A stretch of DNA of 64,000 nucleotides, taken from the NCBI GenBank assembly GCA_900545335.1, contig UQYP01000004.1, positions 74,098 through 138,097 on the forward strand, given 5' to 3'. A program made the translations under genes and the position numbers. This stretch comes from an uncultured Sutterella sp. (lineage in GTDB: Bacteria > Pseudomonadota > Gammaproteobacteria > Burkholderiales > Burkholderiaceae_F). The notes beneath the pieces are model-generated. The model did no database searches. It was not told where the DNA came from and saw nothing but the letters and a program-made list of their open reading frames with translations. This document shows, piece by piece, positions 41,111 through 49,860 of the stretch. The number at the start of each line of letters is the position of its first letter. Within the stretch, counting starts at the first letter, position 1.

Positions 41111-41560
41111 ATGAAATACAACATCCAAGATATTTTGAAGTATCTTCCGCACCGCTATCCGTTTTTGTTGATTGACCGTGTGGAAAGCGTTTCGGAAGAT
41201 TTAACGACGGCTGTCGTCATCAAAAATATCACTGCCAATGAACCGCAGTTTCAGGGACATTTCCCGGAATGCCCTGTGATGCCCGGTGTGCTCATTATTG
41301 AATCCATGGCTCAAGCCTGTGCAGTGCTCGCTTTGGCACGGCTCACCGAAGAGCAAAGAAATGACGGCTCGCTTTACTTCTTTGCCGGCATTGACAATGC
41401 ACGCTTCAAAAAAGTGGTGCAGCCCGGCGATCAGCTTCGCATCCATTGCCATTTCTTAAAGGACCGTGCAGGAATCGGCAAGTTTGAAGCAACGGCGATG
41501 GTTGACGATCAGGTTGCCTGTGTGGCTACGATGATGTGCGCACGCCGCAAGATGGACTGA
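41111..41560 (+). CDS. fabZ: 3-hydroxyacyl-ACP dehydratase FabZ
   Basis: A 149-residue hot-dog enzyme that dehydrates 3-hydroxyacyl-ACP. Catalytic His50 is in GHFPECPVMPG and Glu64 in LIIESMAQ; the LPHRYPFLLIDRV motif is at the N-terminus. The ATG at 41111 is preferred to the GTG at 41102, which lies right on top of the AAGGA ribosome binding site. Confidence 0.97.
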   Translation: MKYNIQDILKYLPHRYPFLLIDRVESVSEDLTTAVVIKNITANEPQFQGHFPECPVMPGVLIIESMAQACAVLALARLTEEQRNDGSLYFFAGIDNARFKKVVQPGDQLRIHCHFLKDRAGIGKFEATAMVDDQVACVATMMCARRKMD

Positions 41561-41649
41561 TACACGGATTCAGTCATTGAGCTTAAAGGCCGGCGGATGC
41601 CCGAACAACAAGCCGGCTATGATTAACAACCGAACAAAGGCGAGCCATT

Positions 41650-42450
41650 ATGGCAAAAATTCATCATTTTTCTTTAGTCGATCCGTCTGCACAATTGGCC
41701 GATGATGTTATTGTCGGGCCTTTCTGTGTGATCGGACCCAAAGTGAAAATCGGTTCGGGAACGGAATTGATTTCGCACGTCAATATCACCGGCAATACGG
41801 AAATCGGTGAGCGCAATCGTATTTTCCCGAATGCAAGCATCGGTTGCGAACCCCAGGATAAAAAATATAACGGCGAAGACACGCGCCTGGTGATCGGTGA
41901 CGACAACGTGATTCGCGAACACGTGACGATTGCAACCGGCACGGTGCAGGATCACGGCATTACGGTTGTGGGTAACCGTAATCTTTTCATGGCTAACGTT
42001 CACGTGGCTCACGACTGCATCGTGGGTGACGATACGATTTTGGCCAATAACGTGGGCCTTGCCGGTCATACGATTGTAGCTAACCGCGCCATTATCGGCG
42101 GTCAGGCCGGCGTTCATCAATTCTGCCGCATCGGCGAAGGCGCGATGGTGGGCGGCGGCTCCATTCTGGTGATGGATGTGCCTCCCTTTGTGATCTGTAA
42201 CGGCAATCCCGCTGAGCCCCACGGTTTAAATATTGTGGGTTTGCGCCGCGCAGGCTACGATCTTAAAGCTTTAAATGCCTTTAAGGCTGCTTACAAGACC
42301 ATTTACCGTGACGGTCTGCGTATTGCCGAAGCGATTAAAGTTTTGGACGTATTGATTGCCAACAATCCGCAGGTGGGTCGTGAGCTGCAATTGATGCGTG
42401 ACTTTATTGCAACAAGCGAACGCGGCATTATTCGTCCGAAAAACGACTGA
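41650..42450 (+). CDS. lpxA: UDP-N-acetylglucosamine acyltransferase
   Basis: A 266-residue hexapeptide-repeat enzyme for the first step of lipid A synthesis. The catalytic His121 lies in NVHVAHDC, equal to His125 of E. coli. The C-terminal helical part begins near LNIVGLRRAGYD. Its stop overlaps the lpxB start by one base (TGATGG). The 89-base gap before it contains a GCCGGC inverted repeat. Confidence 0.97.
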   Translation: MAKIHHFSLVDPSAQLADDVIVGPFCVIGPKVKIGSGTELISHVNITGNTEIGERNRIFPNASIGCEPQDKKYNGEDTRLVIGDDNVIREHVTIATGTVQDHGITVVGNRNLFMANVHVAHDCIVGDDTILANNVGLAGHTIVANRAIIGGQAGVHQFCRIGEGAMVGGGSILVMDVPPFVICNGNPAEPHGLNIVGLRRAGYDLKALNAFKAAYKTIYRDGLRIAEAIKVLDVLIANNPQVGRELQLMRDFIATSERGIIRPKND

Positions 42451-43586
42451 TGGCTCGTGATATTGTTTGGCTCGCCGGAGAAACCTCCGGCGACTTCATC
42501 GCTTCTTTGGTTTTGCCTCAGGTTGCTGAGGCTTACCCTGATGAGTCGATGCTCGGTATCGGGGGCGACCGCATGATTGCTGCAGGGCTCAAACCCTGGC
42601 ATCATGCGAGTGCTCTGTCTGTGCGCGGCTACGTAGAAGTCCTCAAAAAGCTGCCCTCACTTTTGATGCTGCGCCGCGAAATGAAGCTCCGCGTCAGTCG
42701 ATTATCCCCCAGAGCTTTCATTGGTGTGGATGCGCCTGACTTTAATCTGTCGATTGAAGAAAGCCTCAGACAGGAAGGCATTAAAACGATTCATTTTGTC
42801 TGTCCTTCTATCTGGGCATGGCGCCCCGAGAGAATTCATCAGATTAAGCGGGCAGTCGATCATATGCTGCTCATCTTCCCGTTTGAGAAAAAACTGATGG
42901 ATGAGGCAGGCATTGACTCAACCTATATCGGGCACCCTCTGGCGCGTGAAATTCCGATGAAGCCCAATAAGGATGCTGCAAGAGAAAAGCTCAAGATTGA
43001 TCCCCCGGGTCCTGTTTTTGCTGTGCTGCCCGGATCTCGTCAGGCTGAAGTGGCCTGGTGCGGACCGCATTTTTTCGGCGCCTGCGAAAAGGTGCTGCAA
43101 TTTGATGCAAGAGCCACGTTTCTTGTGCCGGCCGCTGATGCAGCACGAGAAGCTCAGATTAAAGCTTTGCTTCAAAATTATCCCAAGGCACAAAAAGCAA
43201 CACGCATCATCAGTTCTGACAGTCACACTGTGATGCAGGCAAGCGACGCCATTTTGGTCGCTTCCGGCACCGCAACACTTGAAGCGGCGCTCTTTAAGCG
43301 CCCCATGGTGGTGGGCTATTCTATGCCCGGTCTCACCGGTATTCTCATGCAAAAAAAGGGCATCATTGATTTTGTGAGTCTGCCCAATATTTTGGCGGGC
43401 AGACGCCTTGTGCCTGAAATTTTGCAGTATTACTGCCGTTCTGAAACCTTAGCCTATGCCTTGTGGCACGAGTATCAGCGCCGAAATGACTCAGAGCTCA
43501 TTGAGAGTTTTACTCAAATGCATGAGTCGCTTTTGCGCGATACGCCGAAGCTGGCGGCTGAGGCGATTCAAAAGGTTTGCGGCTAG
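42450..43586 (+). CDS. lpxB: Lipid A disaccharide synthase
   Basis: A 378-residue GT19 glycosyltransferase that joins UDP-diacylglucosamine and lipid X at the inner membrane. The motifs GETSGD (11-16), GVDAPDFN, CPSIWAWRPERI, AVLPGSRQAEV and VASGTATLEAAL are all present. One-base overlap with lpxA shows coupled translation. Confidence 0.96.
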   Translation: MARDIVWLAGETSGDFIASLVLPQVAEAYPDESMLGIGGDRMIAAGLKPWHHASALSVRGYVEVLKKLPSLLMLRREMKLRVSRLSPRAFIGVDAPDFNLSIEESLRQEGIKTIHFVCPSIWAWRPERIHQIKRAVDHMLLIFPFEKKLMDEAGIDSTYIGHPLAREIPMKPNKDAAREKLKIDPPGPVFAVLPGSRQAEVAWCGPHFFGACEKVLQFDARATFLVPAADAAREAQIKALLQNYPKAQKATRIISSDSHTVMQASDAILVASGTATLEAALFKRPMVVGYSMPGLTGILMQKKGIIDFVSLPNILAGRRLVPEILQYYCRSETLAYALWHEYQRRNDSELIESFTQMHESLLRDTPKLAAEAIQKVCG

Positions 43587-43592
43587 TCGACT

Positions 43593-44216
43593 ATGAATTC
43601 CGATTGTCTGGATCTGTTCTCCTTAGATCAATTCACTTTTGTGGCCGGCGTTGATGAAGTCGGACGGGGGTGTCTGGCCGGTCCCGTTGTGGCCGCAGCC
43701 GTCATTCTTGATCCCGATCGCCCGATTGCAGGCCTCAGAGACAGTAAAAAATTGGCGCCGCATCGCCGCGAGGAACTGGCTCTTGAAATTAAAGAAAAGG
43801 CACTGGCCTGGTCAGTGGCCGAGGTCGGCCCTGAAGTGATTGATGAAATCAATATTTTGCAGGCAACGCTTATGGCAATGAAGCGTGCTGTCGAGGGTTT
43901 GAAGATAAGTCCGGAATTCGTTCGGGTGGACGGAAACCGCCTGCCGCATTGGAAATGGATGAGTGAGGCGATCGTCAAGGGAGATGATCTTGTGCCCGAA
44001 ATTTCTGCCGCTTCCATCATTGCAAAAACCACACGTGATGCCTATATGGTGAAAATGTCCGAACGTTATCCTCAATATGGATTTGAGCATAATGTGGGTT
44101 ATGGGACAGAAGACCACATTCAGGCACTTAAGGCCTGTGGCGTTACCCCTATTCATCGAAAAACGTTTGCTCCCGTTAAAGAGGTGCTGCATGCAGTTCA
44201 GAACGATTCAAAGTGA
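43593..44216 (+). CDS. rnhB: Ribonuclease HII
   Basis: A 207-residue nuclease that removes ribonucleotides from DNA. The catalytic GVDEVGRG motif has D21 and E22; later acids are in SKKL and [17 protein letters not shown]. Six bases after lpxB; its last 26 bases overlap the next gene. Confidence 0.96.
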   Translation: MNSDCLDLFSLDQFTFVAGVDEVGRGCLAGPVVAAAVILDPDRPIAGLRDSKKLAPHRREELALEIKEKALAWSVAEVGPEVIDEINILQATLMAMKRAVEGLKISPEFVRVDGNRLPHWKWMSEAIVKGDDLVPEISAASIIAKTTRDAYMVKMSERYPQYGFEHNVGYGTEDHIQALKACGVTPIHRKTFAPVKEVLHAVQNDSK

Positions 44217-45000
44217 AGCCAACGAAAATTTCAAGCGTTGGAAAAAGTTGACTGAAAATGCCCGTGCAATAAAAAAAGAGGGGGTGACGCTTGCTGAAGG
44301 CGCGCATCTTGCGATAACTCTTTATGAAAAGGGAATAAAGCCTTTGGCTTTGATTTTCAGAGACTCCGGTTTCACCGACGAATTAAGTGAAATCGTTGAG
44401 GTTTGGTCGGCAGAAAAAATTCCCTGCTATGTGTTGGACAACAAGCTCTATGACCGGATTTCTCCCGTTAAGCACGGCGCGGGAATGATCTGCGAAATTT
44501 GCGTTCCTCAATTTGAGTTGCCTCAGAAGGCTGAAACGGATGTGCTTTATTTGGACGGCGTACAGGATCCGGGTAATGTGGGCACTTTGATCCGAACGGC
44601 AGTGGCTGCCGGCATCAGCTCAATTGCCGCAAGCCGCGGCAGTGCTTCGCTTTGGTCAGCCAAGGCGCTTCGGGCCGGTATGGGTGCTCATTTTTCAGCC
44701 AAACTTTATGAAAATATTGATCCGGCCGACTTACCCCATCTTTTTAATGCCACTCGCCTGGCTGCCGATGCCAGAGGCGGTGAGGATATCTATCAGGCTT
44801 CAGGCTGGGAAAACGGTCATACGGTCTGGATGATGGGAGCAGAAGGACCCGGGTTAAGTGATGCGGCGCTTTCTCAAGCGGATCGGCGTCTTTATATTCC
44901 GATCATTCATGACTGCGAATCTTTAAATGTAGGGGCGGCAGCGGCAGTTTGTCTTTTTGAGCAAAGACGGCGCCGACTTTGTTTAAAAACGCTAAAATAG
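44191..45000 (+). CDS. TrmH/SpoU-family RNA 2'-O-methyltransferase
   Basis: A 269-residue SPOUT methyltransferase with an N-terminal RNA-binding domain (about 1-105). The three SpoU motifs are [28 protein letters not shown] and [16 protein letters not shown]. By place and length it is the rRNA methyltransferase found after rnhB in Burkholderiales. The target base is not visible, so no symbol is given. The ATG at 44191 lies inside rnhB behind GAGGTG; the longer frame from 44077 reads antiquated rnhB sequence. Confidence 0.88.
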   Translation: MQFRTIQSEANENFKRWKKLTENARAIKKEGVTLAEGAHLAITLYEKGIKPLALIFRDSGFTDELSEIVEVWSAEKIPCYVLDNKLYDRISPVKHGAGMICEICVPQFELPQKAETDVLYLDGVQDPGNVGTLIRTAVAAGISSIAASRGSASLWSAKALRAGMGAHFSAKLYENIDPADLPHLFNATRLAADARGGEDIYQASGWENGHTVWMMGAEGPGLSDAALSQADRRLYIPIIHDCESLNVGAAAAVCLFEQRRRRLCLKTLK

Positions 45001-45032
45001 CTCCTTTTGAATAATAACCGATCGACTTTTTT

Positions 45033-45461
45033 GTGAAAGTTTTTAATTGCGTCTGTGAATTCGGTCATCAATTTGAAGGCTGGTTTGATTCGGTCGAAAG
45101 TCTCGACGATCAAATCAGTCAGCATCTTGTTGCCTGTCCGTATTGTGATTCCACAAATGTGAAAAGGATGCCGACCGCTTCATATGTTTTAGCCTCACGT
45201 GATCGGGCTAAAAATGAGATCACCGAAAAAGAGCTTGAGGCCGAGTGGCGCAGCAAAGTCTACACTGCTGCAAGAAAGCTTCTTAAAGACAGCGAAAATG
45301 TCGGAGAACGTTTCGCTCAGGAGGCCCGGGCCGTTCATCAGGGAAAAGCGCCGATGAGAAAAATTCACGGCCGCTGCACGCTTGAAGAAGCCGAAGAGCT
45401 TTTGGATGAAGGAATCGGTGTCTTGCCTTTGCCTGAAGGCGTTGTGCATGAGAATAATTAA
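45033..45461 (+). CDS. DUF1178 family protein
   Basis: A 142-residue protein with a GTG start. The N-terminus FNCVCEFGHQFEGWFDS and CPYC at 36-39 form a probable four-ligand zinc ribbon. The C-terminal half (GRCTLEEAEELLDEGI) is typical of DUF1178. Function unknown. It starts a short three-gene run that ends at a terminator. Confidence 0.85.
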   Translation: MKVFNCVCEFGHQFEGWFDSVESLDDQISQHLVACPYCDSTNVKRMPTASYVLASRDRAKNEITEKELEAEWRSKVYTAARKLLKDSENVGERFAQEARAVHQGKAPMRKIHGRCTLEEAEELLDEGIGVLPLPEGVVHENN

Positions 45462-45475
45462 AACAAGGTGAAAAC

Positions 45476-45970
45476 ATGGCTTTATTTGGTCAACTGACTA
45501 AACCCGCTAAAGAATTACCTTTGATTGATGTCAGCAACCCCGATATCGTGATGGAGTTGCTTGAGGAACTCGCCATTACGGTTTCAACCAGCCAATGGAT
45601 TAAGGAAAACGAACCTTATCATCCGGAAGCAGCTGATATTCACGACCAGGCTCAGGATGTTTATTCCGACCTTTTAGGAATCTTTCAGGGCAAAGTTAGA
45701 GATAAACGCATCAATAAAAAAGTCCATTGGGCAGGCGACCCATTGCGTGAACACTTGGCTCGTCATGAAGGCGAAGTTGAAGGTGACGTGATTGAGCACG
45801 CTTTGGGGCGTTTCCTAACGGCGTTCTTAGAGCACGCCCGTGCGCCTCAGGAAGGTCGTGAATCCATCTCCCGCAAAGAGTACTATGCCTTTATGAGCGG
45901 TTGGGCTCATTATTTTGCAGGCTTAGCCCCGGATGAAACCCCGCCCGTTGACAGAGCTGAAGAGGAGTAG
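45476..45970 (+). CDS. Uncharacterised 164-aa soluble protein
   Basis: No family was recognised. The protein is acidic, has no signal peptide or membrane segment, and looks mostly helical. The middle (WAGDPLREHLARHEGE) and a hydrophobic patch (YYAFMSGWAHYFAGL) stand out. It sits 14 bases after the DUF1178 gene and three bases before a small membrane protein gene, so it is probably co-expressed with both. Confidence 0.7.
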   Translation: MALFGQLTKPAKELPLIDVSNPDIVMELLEELAITVSTSQWIKENEPYHPEAADIHDQAQDVYSDLLGIFQGKVRDKRINKKVHWAGDPLREHLARHEGEVEGDVIEHALGRFLTAFLEHARAPQEGRESISRKEYYAFMSGWAHYFAGLAPDETPPVDRAEEE

Positions 45971-45973
45971 CCC

Positions 45974-46192
45974 ATGCCTGACATGACCAAAGTGAAAAAG
46001 ACGATTCGTCTGATTCTCAATATTTTATTTGTGATTGTTGTCGTCGCCGCAATCATTGCCGGCTGGGGCAAAGAAGTTGATGATCCGGATGCGTGGTTTC
46101 CGGAATGGGTTGAAGAAAAAGAAGAACCCGCCCAAGCTCAGGAGCCTCCTGCTGCTCCTCAAAAAGACCTGGTACAGAAGACAAATCCTTAA
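45974..46192 (+). CDS. Uncharacterised 72-aa single-pass membrane protein
   Basis: A basic N-terminus, one hydrophobic segment (about 11-30, LILNILFVIVVVAAIIAG), then an acidic, Trp-containing stretch (DDPDAWFPEWVEEKEE) and a Pro/Ala/Gln-rich tail. Translation is likely coupled to the preceding gene (three-base gap). Followed by a terminator. No family recognised. Confidence 0.65.
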   Translation: MPDMTKVKKTIRLILNILFVIVVVAAIIAGWGKEVDDPDAWFPEWVEEKEEPAQAQEPPAAPQKDLVQKTNP

Positions 46193-46204
46193 TAGTTTCG
46201 ATTG

Positions 46205-46230
46205 GCGGAGAGTTTTTTTCTCCGCTTTTT
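46205..46230 (+). terminator. Terminator of the DUF1178 operon
   Basis: GCGGAGA (46205-46211) pairs with TCTCCGC (46219-46225), followed by TTTTT. Confidence 0.88.
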
Positions 46231-46308
46231 ATTAACTTTGAAATATCTTAAATGATATAAAATTATGACGCTATAAATATTCAATTAAAACAATAAGATA
46301 AGCACTAT

Positions 46309-46400
46309 TTTAGTAAAAAATAATCAATGTGTTTAGTAAAAAATATTGAATAATATTACTAAAAAATATAAAATAAATTTGGTAAAAATTTAATTCATTT
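46309..46400 (+). repeat. Four imperfect 23-nt tandem repeats upstream of an AAA ATPase gene
   Basis: Units begin at 46309, 46332, 46355 and 46378. Each opens with a version of TTTAGTAAAAAATA (TTTAGT, TTTAGT, ATTACT, TTTGGT, then an A run). The array ends eight bases before the ATG at 46408 and is very AT-rich. A spacing of 23 bases puts each unit on nearly the same face of the helix, so it may be a multi-copy operator or iteron-like binding site. It also occupies the space where the promoter and ribosome binding site would lie. Confidence 0.7.
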
Positions 46401-46407
46401 ATAAAAA

Positions 46408-47655
46408 ATGAAACATCTACACAAACGTTGGACGGAAGAAACTCTTAAAAGATATTTGAAGTTAATGCGAGTAGTTTGCGTACTGGGAGCCAGGCAGTGC
46501 GGAAAGTCTACGATGCTTGAAAACGCGGATATTAACGCACAGTACAGGACGCTTGATGACGAAAGTGAATTGATGGCTTCGCAGGACACCGATTTTTATC
46601 TTCGCCGCAGAACACCAGGAACGTTCATTATTGATGAAATTCAACGTGCGCCCAATCTCATACTAGGAATTAAACGTATAGTTGATCAAAATGATGAGCC
46701 CGGACAATTTGTCTTAACCGGCTCTGCCGATTATCGGAATTTGCCGAACGCAAATGAATCTTTAGCCGGCCGTGCTGCGGTATTGCGTATGAGACCGTTG
46801 TCTCAGGCTGAAATTAAAGGAGCAGAGCCTAATTTCTTAACGAGGCTTTTTTCGGAAAGTTTTTCAGCCCAAGATCATTTGGAGCCTTTAGGAAAAATGA
46901 GGCTTTTTGATTTGATGCTTAGGGGCGGCTTCCCGGAAGTGCAGCATTTTCCTAAAGAGCAGCTCAGTGTTTGGTTTTCGATGTATATTCAAAATCAAAT
47001 CATGAGAGATTTGTCCGACAGTTCAACGATTCGAGTTCGTCCTAATACAGTATTGCAGGCGCTCCGGGCGATGGCATTTTATTCGTGTGCGACGAAAAAT
47101 ATAGGAGACTTGGCTCAGGATACGCAGATCAGTCGGGATACGATGGATAAATACTGTTACGGTCTGGAAACGCTATTTTTGCTTGATGAAATTCCTGCCT
47201 GGACCTTTAATCCTGTCGCAGGCTTAAGGAAAAAACCGAAAATAGTGATGGCTGACTCAGGACTCGTTTGTCATTTGCTCAATATTCGCCAGGCAGAAAC
47301 TTTGTTAAAGGGAACTACGTTGCAGGAGCAGCAGTATGGACGATTGGTTCAGACCTGGGTTTATGGACAAATCGCTCCCGAAATTGACACTCACACGGAC
47401 TGGCGGCTTTTCCATTTCAGAGCTAATGAAGATTCGGAGATTGACTTTTTAGTTGAAAATGAAAATGGAGACTTGTTGGGGTTGGAGGTGAAATCCCGCG
47501 AGACACTGAAAGCTGACGATTTTAAAGCTCTGAAAAAATTTAAAGATTCATACCGAGGTTCTAAATTTGTCGGCGCAGTTCTTTATCCCGGAGAAAAACT
47601 CTTCCGTCATTCAGAAGGTCTGTGGGCCATTCCGATGAGTGCAATGTGGTGCTAA
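46408..47655 (+). CDS. AAA ATPase with DUF4143 domain
   Basis: A 415-residue ATP-binding protein. Walker A GARQCGKST is at 27-35 and Walker B IIDEIQRAP near 74-82, with a sensor motif (LTGSADYR). The DUF4143 region (about 200-400) ends with EIDFLVEN and LLGLEVKSRE, a pattern like PD-(D/E)xK nucleases. This widespread family occurs as isolated genes in gut bacteria; function is unknown. It has no clear Shine-Dalgarno site (TTTATAAAAAATG) and lies behind the 23-nt repeats. It converges with the LTA synthase-like gene, with a shared terminator. Confidence 0.85.
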   Translation: MKHLHKRWTEETLKRYLKLMRVVCVLGARQCGKSTMLENADINAQYRTLDDESELMASQDTDFYLRRRTPGTFIIDEIQRAPNLILGIKRIVDQNDEPGQFVLTGSADYRNLPNANESLAGRAAVLRMRPLSQAEIKGAEPNFLTRLFSESFSAQDHLEPLGKMRLFDLMLRGGFPEVQHFPKEQLSVWFSMYIQNQIMRDLSDSSTIRVRPNTVLQALRAMAFYSCATKNIGDLAQDTQISRDTMDKYCYGLETLFLLDEIPAWTFNPVAGLRKKPKIVMADSGLVCHLLNIRQAETLLKGTTLQEQQYGRLVQTWVYGQIAPEIDTHTDWRLFHFRANEDSEIDFLVENENGDLLGLEVKSRETLKADDFKALKKFKDSYRGSKFVGAVLYPGEKLFRHSEGLWAIPMSAMWC

Positions 47656-47657
47656 CA

Positions 47658-47706
47658 GAAAAGCTGATTGAGCAGGACAATCTTTGGTTTGCTCAATCAG
47701 CTTTTC
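47658..47706. terminator. Bidirectional terminator
   Basis: A 17-pair perfect stem: GAAAAGCTGATTGAGCA (47658-47674) with TGCTCAATCAGCTTTTC (47690-47706). It serves the ATPase gene and the converging sulfatase gene. Confidence 0.85.
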
Positions 47707-47719
47707 AAGTTAAAGCAGA

Positions 47720-49765
47720 TTAATTGTCTTTCGTTCCGCAGGCCCTTTCATTGAGCTGCCAGAAATCCAGCTGGCGGTATGCTCTAATGCGGATTTTCTC
47801 TTCTTCAGTAGCCTCGCGCATCTTTCGGTAATCAGTCATAAAGTCTGTTTTTTCATCAGCCCAGGGATAAAAAAGAATCGGTCCCTGAAGCGTATAGACG
47901 CCTTTGTCATTCATCCAAAGAGAAATGTTATATCCGAAAGCCTGCTCGGGGTTGTCCACCGGAGCAAGCATATTTCTGCCGCCCACGGTGCGGTAATCGG
48001 CTCCCGACAAACTCAAAGCATAGAGCGTCGGGAAAATGTCCTTGTGAGAACCCACGCGCTTGGGATCAAAATGAATGTCAACGGCATTTTCAACATCCTT
48101 TGAGGCCCAAACGTAGAAAGGAATGGCAACGTCTTTAAAGGGACCGTCCTGAAGCAAAGGCTTCATGCCGAGCATTCGGTGATCAGCCGTTGCCGCCACG
48201 ACCATCGCACGATTGTCAATGCATTTAAGCTTGGAAATCGTCTGCCCCAATGCGTCGGCACTCGACTGGTATGTCTGCATAATCGTGAGCAGCGACTCAT
48301 CATAGTCTTCGTGGTGGTAGTGCTGATTAATCACCGCCGGTACTTCCAGAGGTTTGGGCGTATAACCTTCCGGCACATGATAAGGCGGGTGGTTGGAGGT
48401 TGAAAGCACAACCACGAAAACGGGTTCTTTGGCTTTTTTAACGAGTTCAGCAGCAAAGTCAAAAGCATAGTGATCAGCCACGCCCCACTCAGTGGTGCTC
48501 GTTAATTGAAAGTGATCCATTAAGTGCGTCTGATCATAGACTTCATCGACATACTGAGTGGGCAGATATTCGTCCATCTTTTCCCAGGCTGTCGTGCCGG
48601 AAGTAATAAAGACAGTTCTGTAACCCTGCTTTTTATAGACCTCAAAAGGTGTGCCCGGAAGACTCACGTTGCGAATGGAAGACGTGCTTATTTGGGAGAC
48701 GGGACTTAAAAAGAGCAGTTGCGCCACTGATTGAATGGTATGCAGATCAGCTGAGGTAAAGCGCTTAAAAACATAATCGGACTTAAAGTGATTACGTAAA
48801 GCGCCCATGAGATCGACTTTACCGGGGACGTCGTAGCTCATCATATTAAAGCCCATGCTTTCCATGATGAAAAAGACGACATTGGGTTTCATGGCGGCAA
48901 GCGTCCGGTTGACCGGAGTCGTTTGAGTGAGAGCGCCGATATTGGCCTGCTGCATTAATTTTTCACCTCGCGAAAGCGACACGGGCTCAAACTTCATCGA
49001 ACGCTTGCGATCCTGATTGGCGTAGTAAAGGGCCATCGGAGCATTTAAGACAAGCTCGTTGATTTGTTTAACCACAGAAACCTGAGCGTTGTTTCTCCGA
49101 AGGGGATAACGCGATGTGAGAGACCCGCGGGCGAGAAACACAAAGGCAATGATCCCGACAACGATTAAAGCGACTGCTTTAATGGCAGAAAGATTATCCC
49201 AGAGAGCAGAACGGCTCATTGCGTTAAAGAGCTTTACCCATACCCAAGTCATTAAAACAGTCACGGCAATCACTGCAATCGAATTGGAGATAATGGGGTA
49301 GTCCTGCCAGACCGTAGTCATCACGGCCTGAGGCTCTTCGTGCAGGAAATTGAAAACAAAAATGTCGATCGCAGTGTGAAATGTTCTGATGTAGTGGAAG
49401 TTGCAGACCGATAAAAGCGCCACAATAAAGAAGGCAAAAGCACTCCAAACGGTTATCGATTTCACAAGAACTTTCCAGGTGCCTTTAAAGTAAAAAAGCG
49501 CAAGCGAAAGCAGCAGGGGAATGATCGCCAGGGTTGTTCCGGTTCTGGCATCAAAGCGAAGACCTAGCAGGCGCATGCGCCAGACGTCATCGCTTTGAAT
49601 CATTTCTTTAGGGACTTCAGCTACGACCAACAACCAATAATAAAGTTCACGGATTGCTGCCAGAAAAACGATGGCAATGGCCGCTAAAGTAAAGCATTGA
49701 ATGAAGACTAAAAGAAACCGGCCCAAAGTCTTTTGGGGTCGCGCAATGTCAGGAAAGAAAGCCAT
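47720..49765 (-). CDS. LTA synthase-family sulfatase (phosphoglycerol transferase-like)
   Basis: A 681-residue inner-membrane protein. Residues 1 to about 220 hold five membrane segments; the C-terminal periplasmic sulfatase domain covers about 290-640. Likely catalytic residues are E302 in FIMESMG, T343 in SADLHTIQS, N458-H459 in STSNHPPYH, and D528-H529 in TADHRML. In Gram-negatives such enzymes transfer phosphoglycerol or phosphoethanolamine to glycans or lipids of the envelope; which applies here is not visible. Directly upstream on the same strand is a paralogue of the membrane part only. Confidence 0.85.
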   Translation of the reverse strand: MAFFPDIARPQKTLGRFLLVFIQCFTLAAIAIVFLAAIRELYYWLLVVAEVPKEMIQSDDVWRMRLLGLRFDARTGTTLAIIPLLLSLALFYFKGTWKVLVKSITVWSAFAFFIVALLSVCNFHYIRTFHTAIDIFVFNFLHEEPQAVMTTVWQDYPIISNSIAVIAVTVLMTWVWVKLFNAMSRSALWDNLSAIKAVALIVVGIIAFVFLARGSLTSRYPLRRNNAQVSVVKQINELVLNAPMALYYANQDRKRSMKFEPVSLSRGEKLMQQANIGALTQTTPVNRTLAAMKPNVVFFIMESMGFNMMSYDVPGKVDLMGALRNHFKSDYVFKRFTSADLHTIQSVAQLLFLSPVSQISTSSIRNVSLPGTPFEVYKKQGYRTVFITSGTTAWEKMDEYLPTQYVDEVYDQTHLMDHFQLTSTTEWGVADHYAFDFAAELVKKAKEPVFVVVLSTSNHPPYHVPEGYTPKPLEVPAVINQHYHHEDYDESLLTIMQTYQSSADALGQTISKLKCIDNRAMVVAATADHRMLGMKPLLQDGPFKDVAIPFYVWASKDVENAVDIHFDPKRVGSHKDIFPTLYALSLSGADYRTVGGRNMLAPVDNPEQAFGYNISLWMNDKGVYTLQGPILFYPWADEKTDFMTDYRKMREATEEEKIRIRAYRQLDFWQLNERACGTKDN

Positions 49766-49823
49766 TTTTTTAAGCGTTTATCGTTAACCGAACTATTTTA
49801 GCAAGGATTAAAAACCCAAAAAG

Positions 49824-49856
49824 AAACCCGCCTCAAGTGATTTATGAAGCGGGTTT
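49824..49856 (-). terminator. Terminator between the two LtaS-like genes
   Basis: On the minus strand AAACCCGC (49856-49849) pairs with GCGGGTTT (49831-49824), followed by CTTTTT. Confidence 0.75.
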
Positions 49857-49860
49857 GATT

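Noticed and set aside
44077..44190. Longer N-terminus for the RNA methyltransferase
   Set aside because: This stretch is rnhB coding sequence read in another frame; the ATG at 44191 has a ribosome binding site and family-like start.
46309..46400. CRISPR array
   Set aside because: The 23-nt units are contiguous and degenerate, with no unique spacers and no cas genes nearby.
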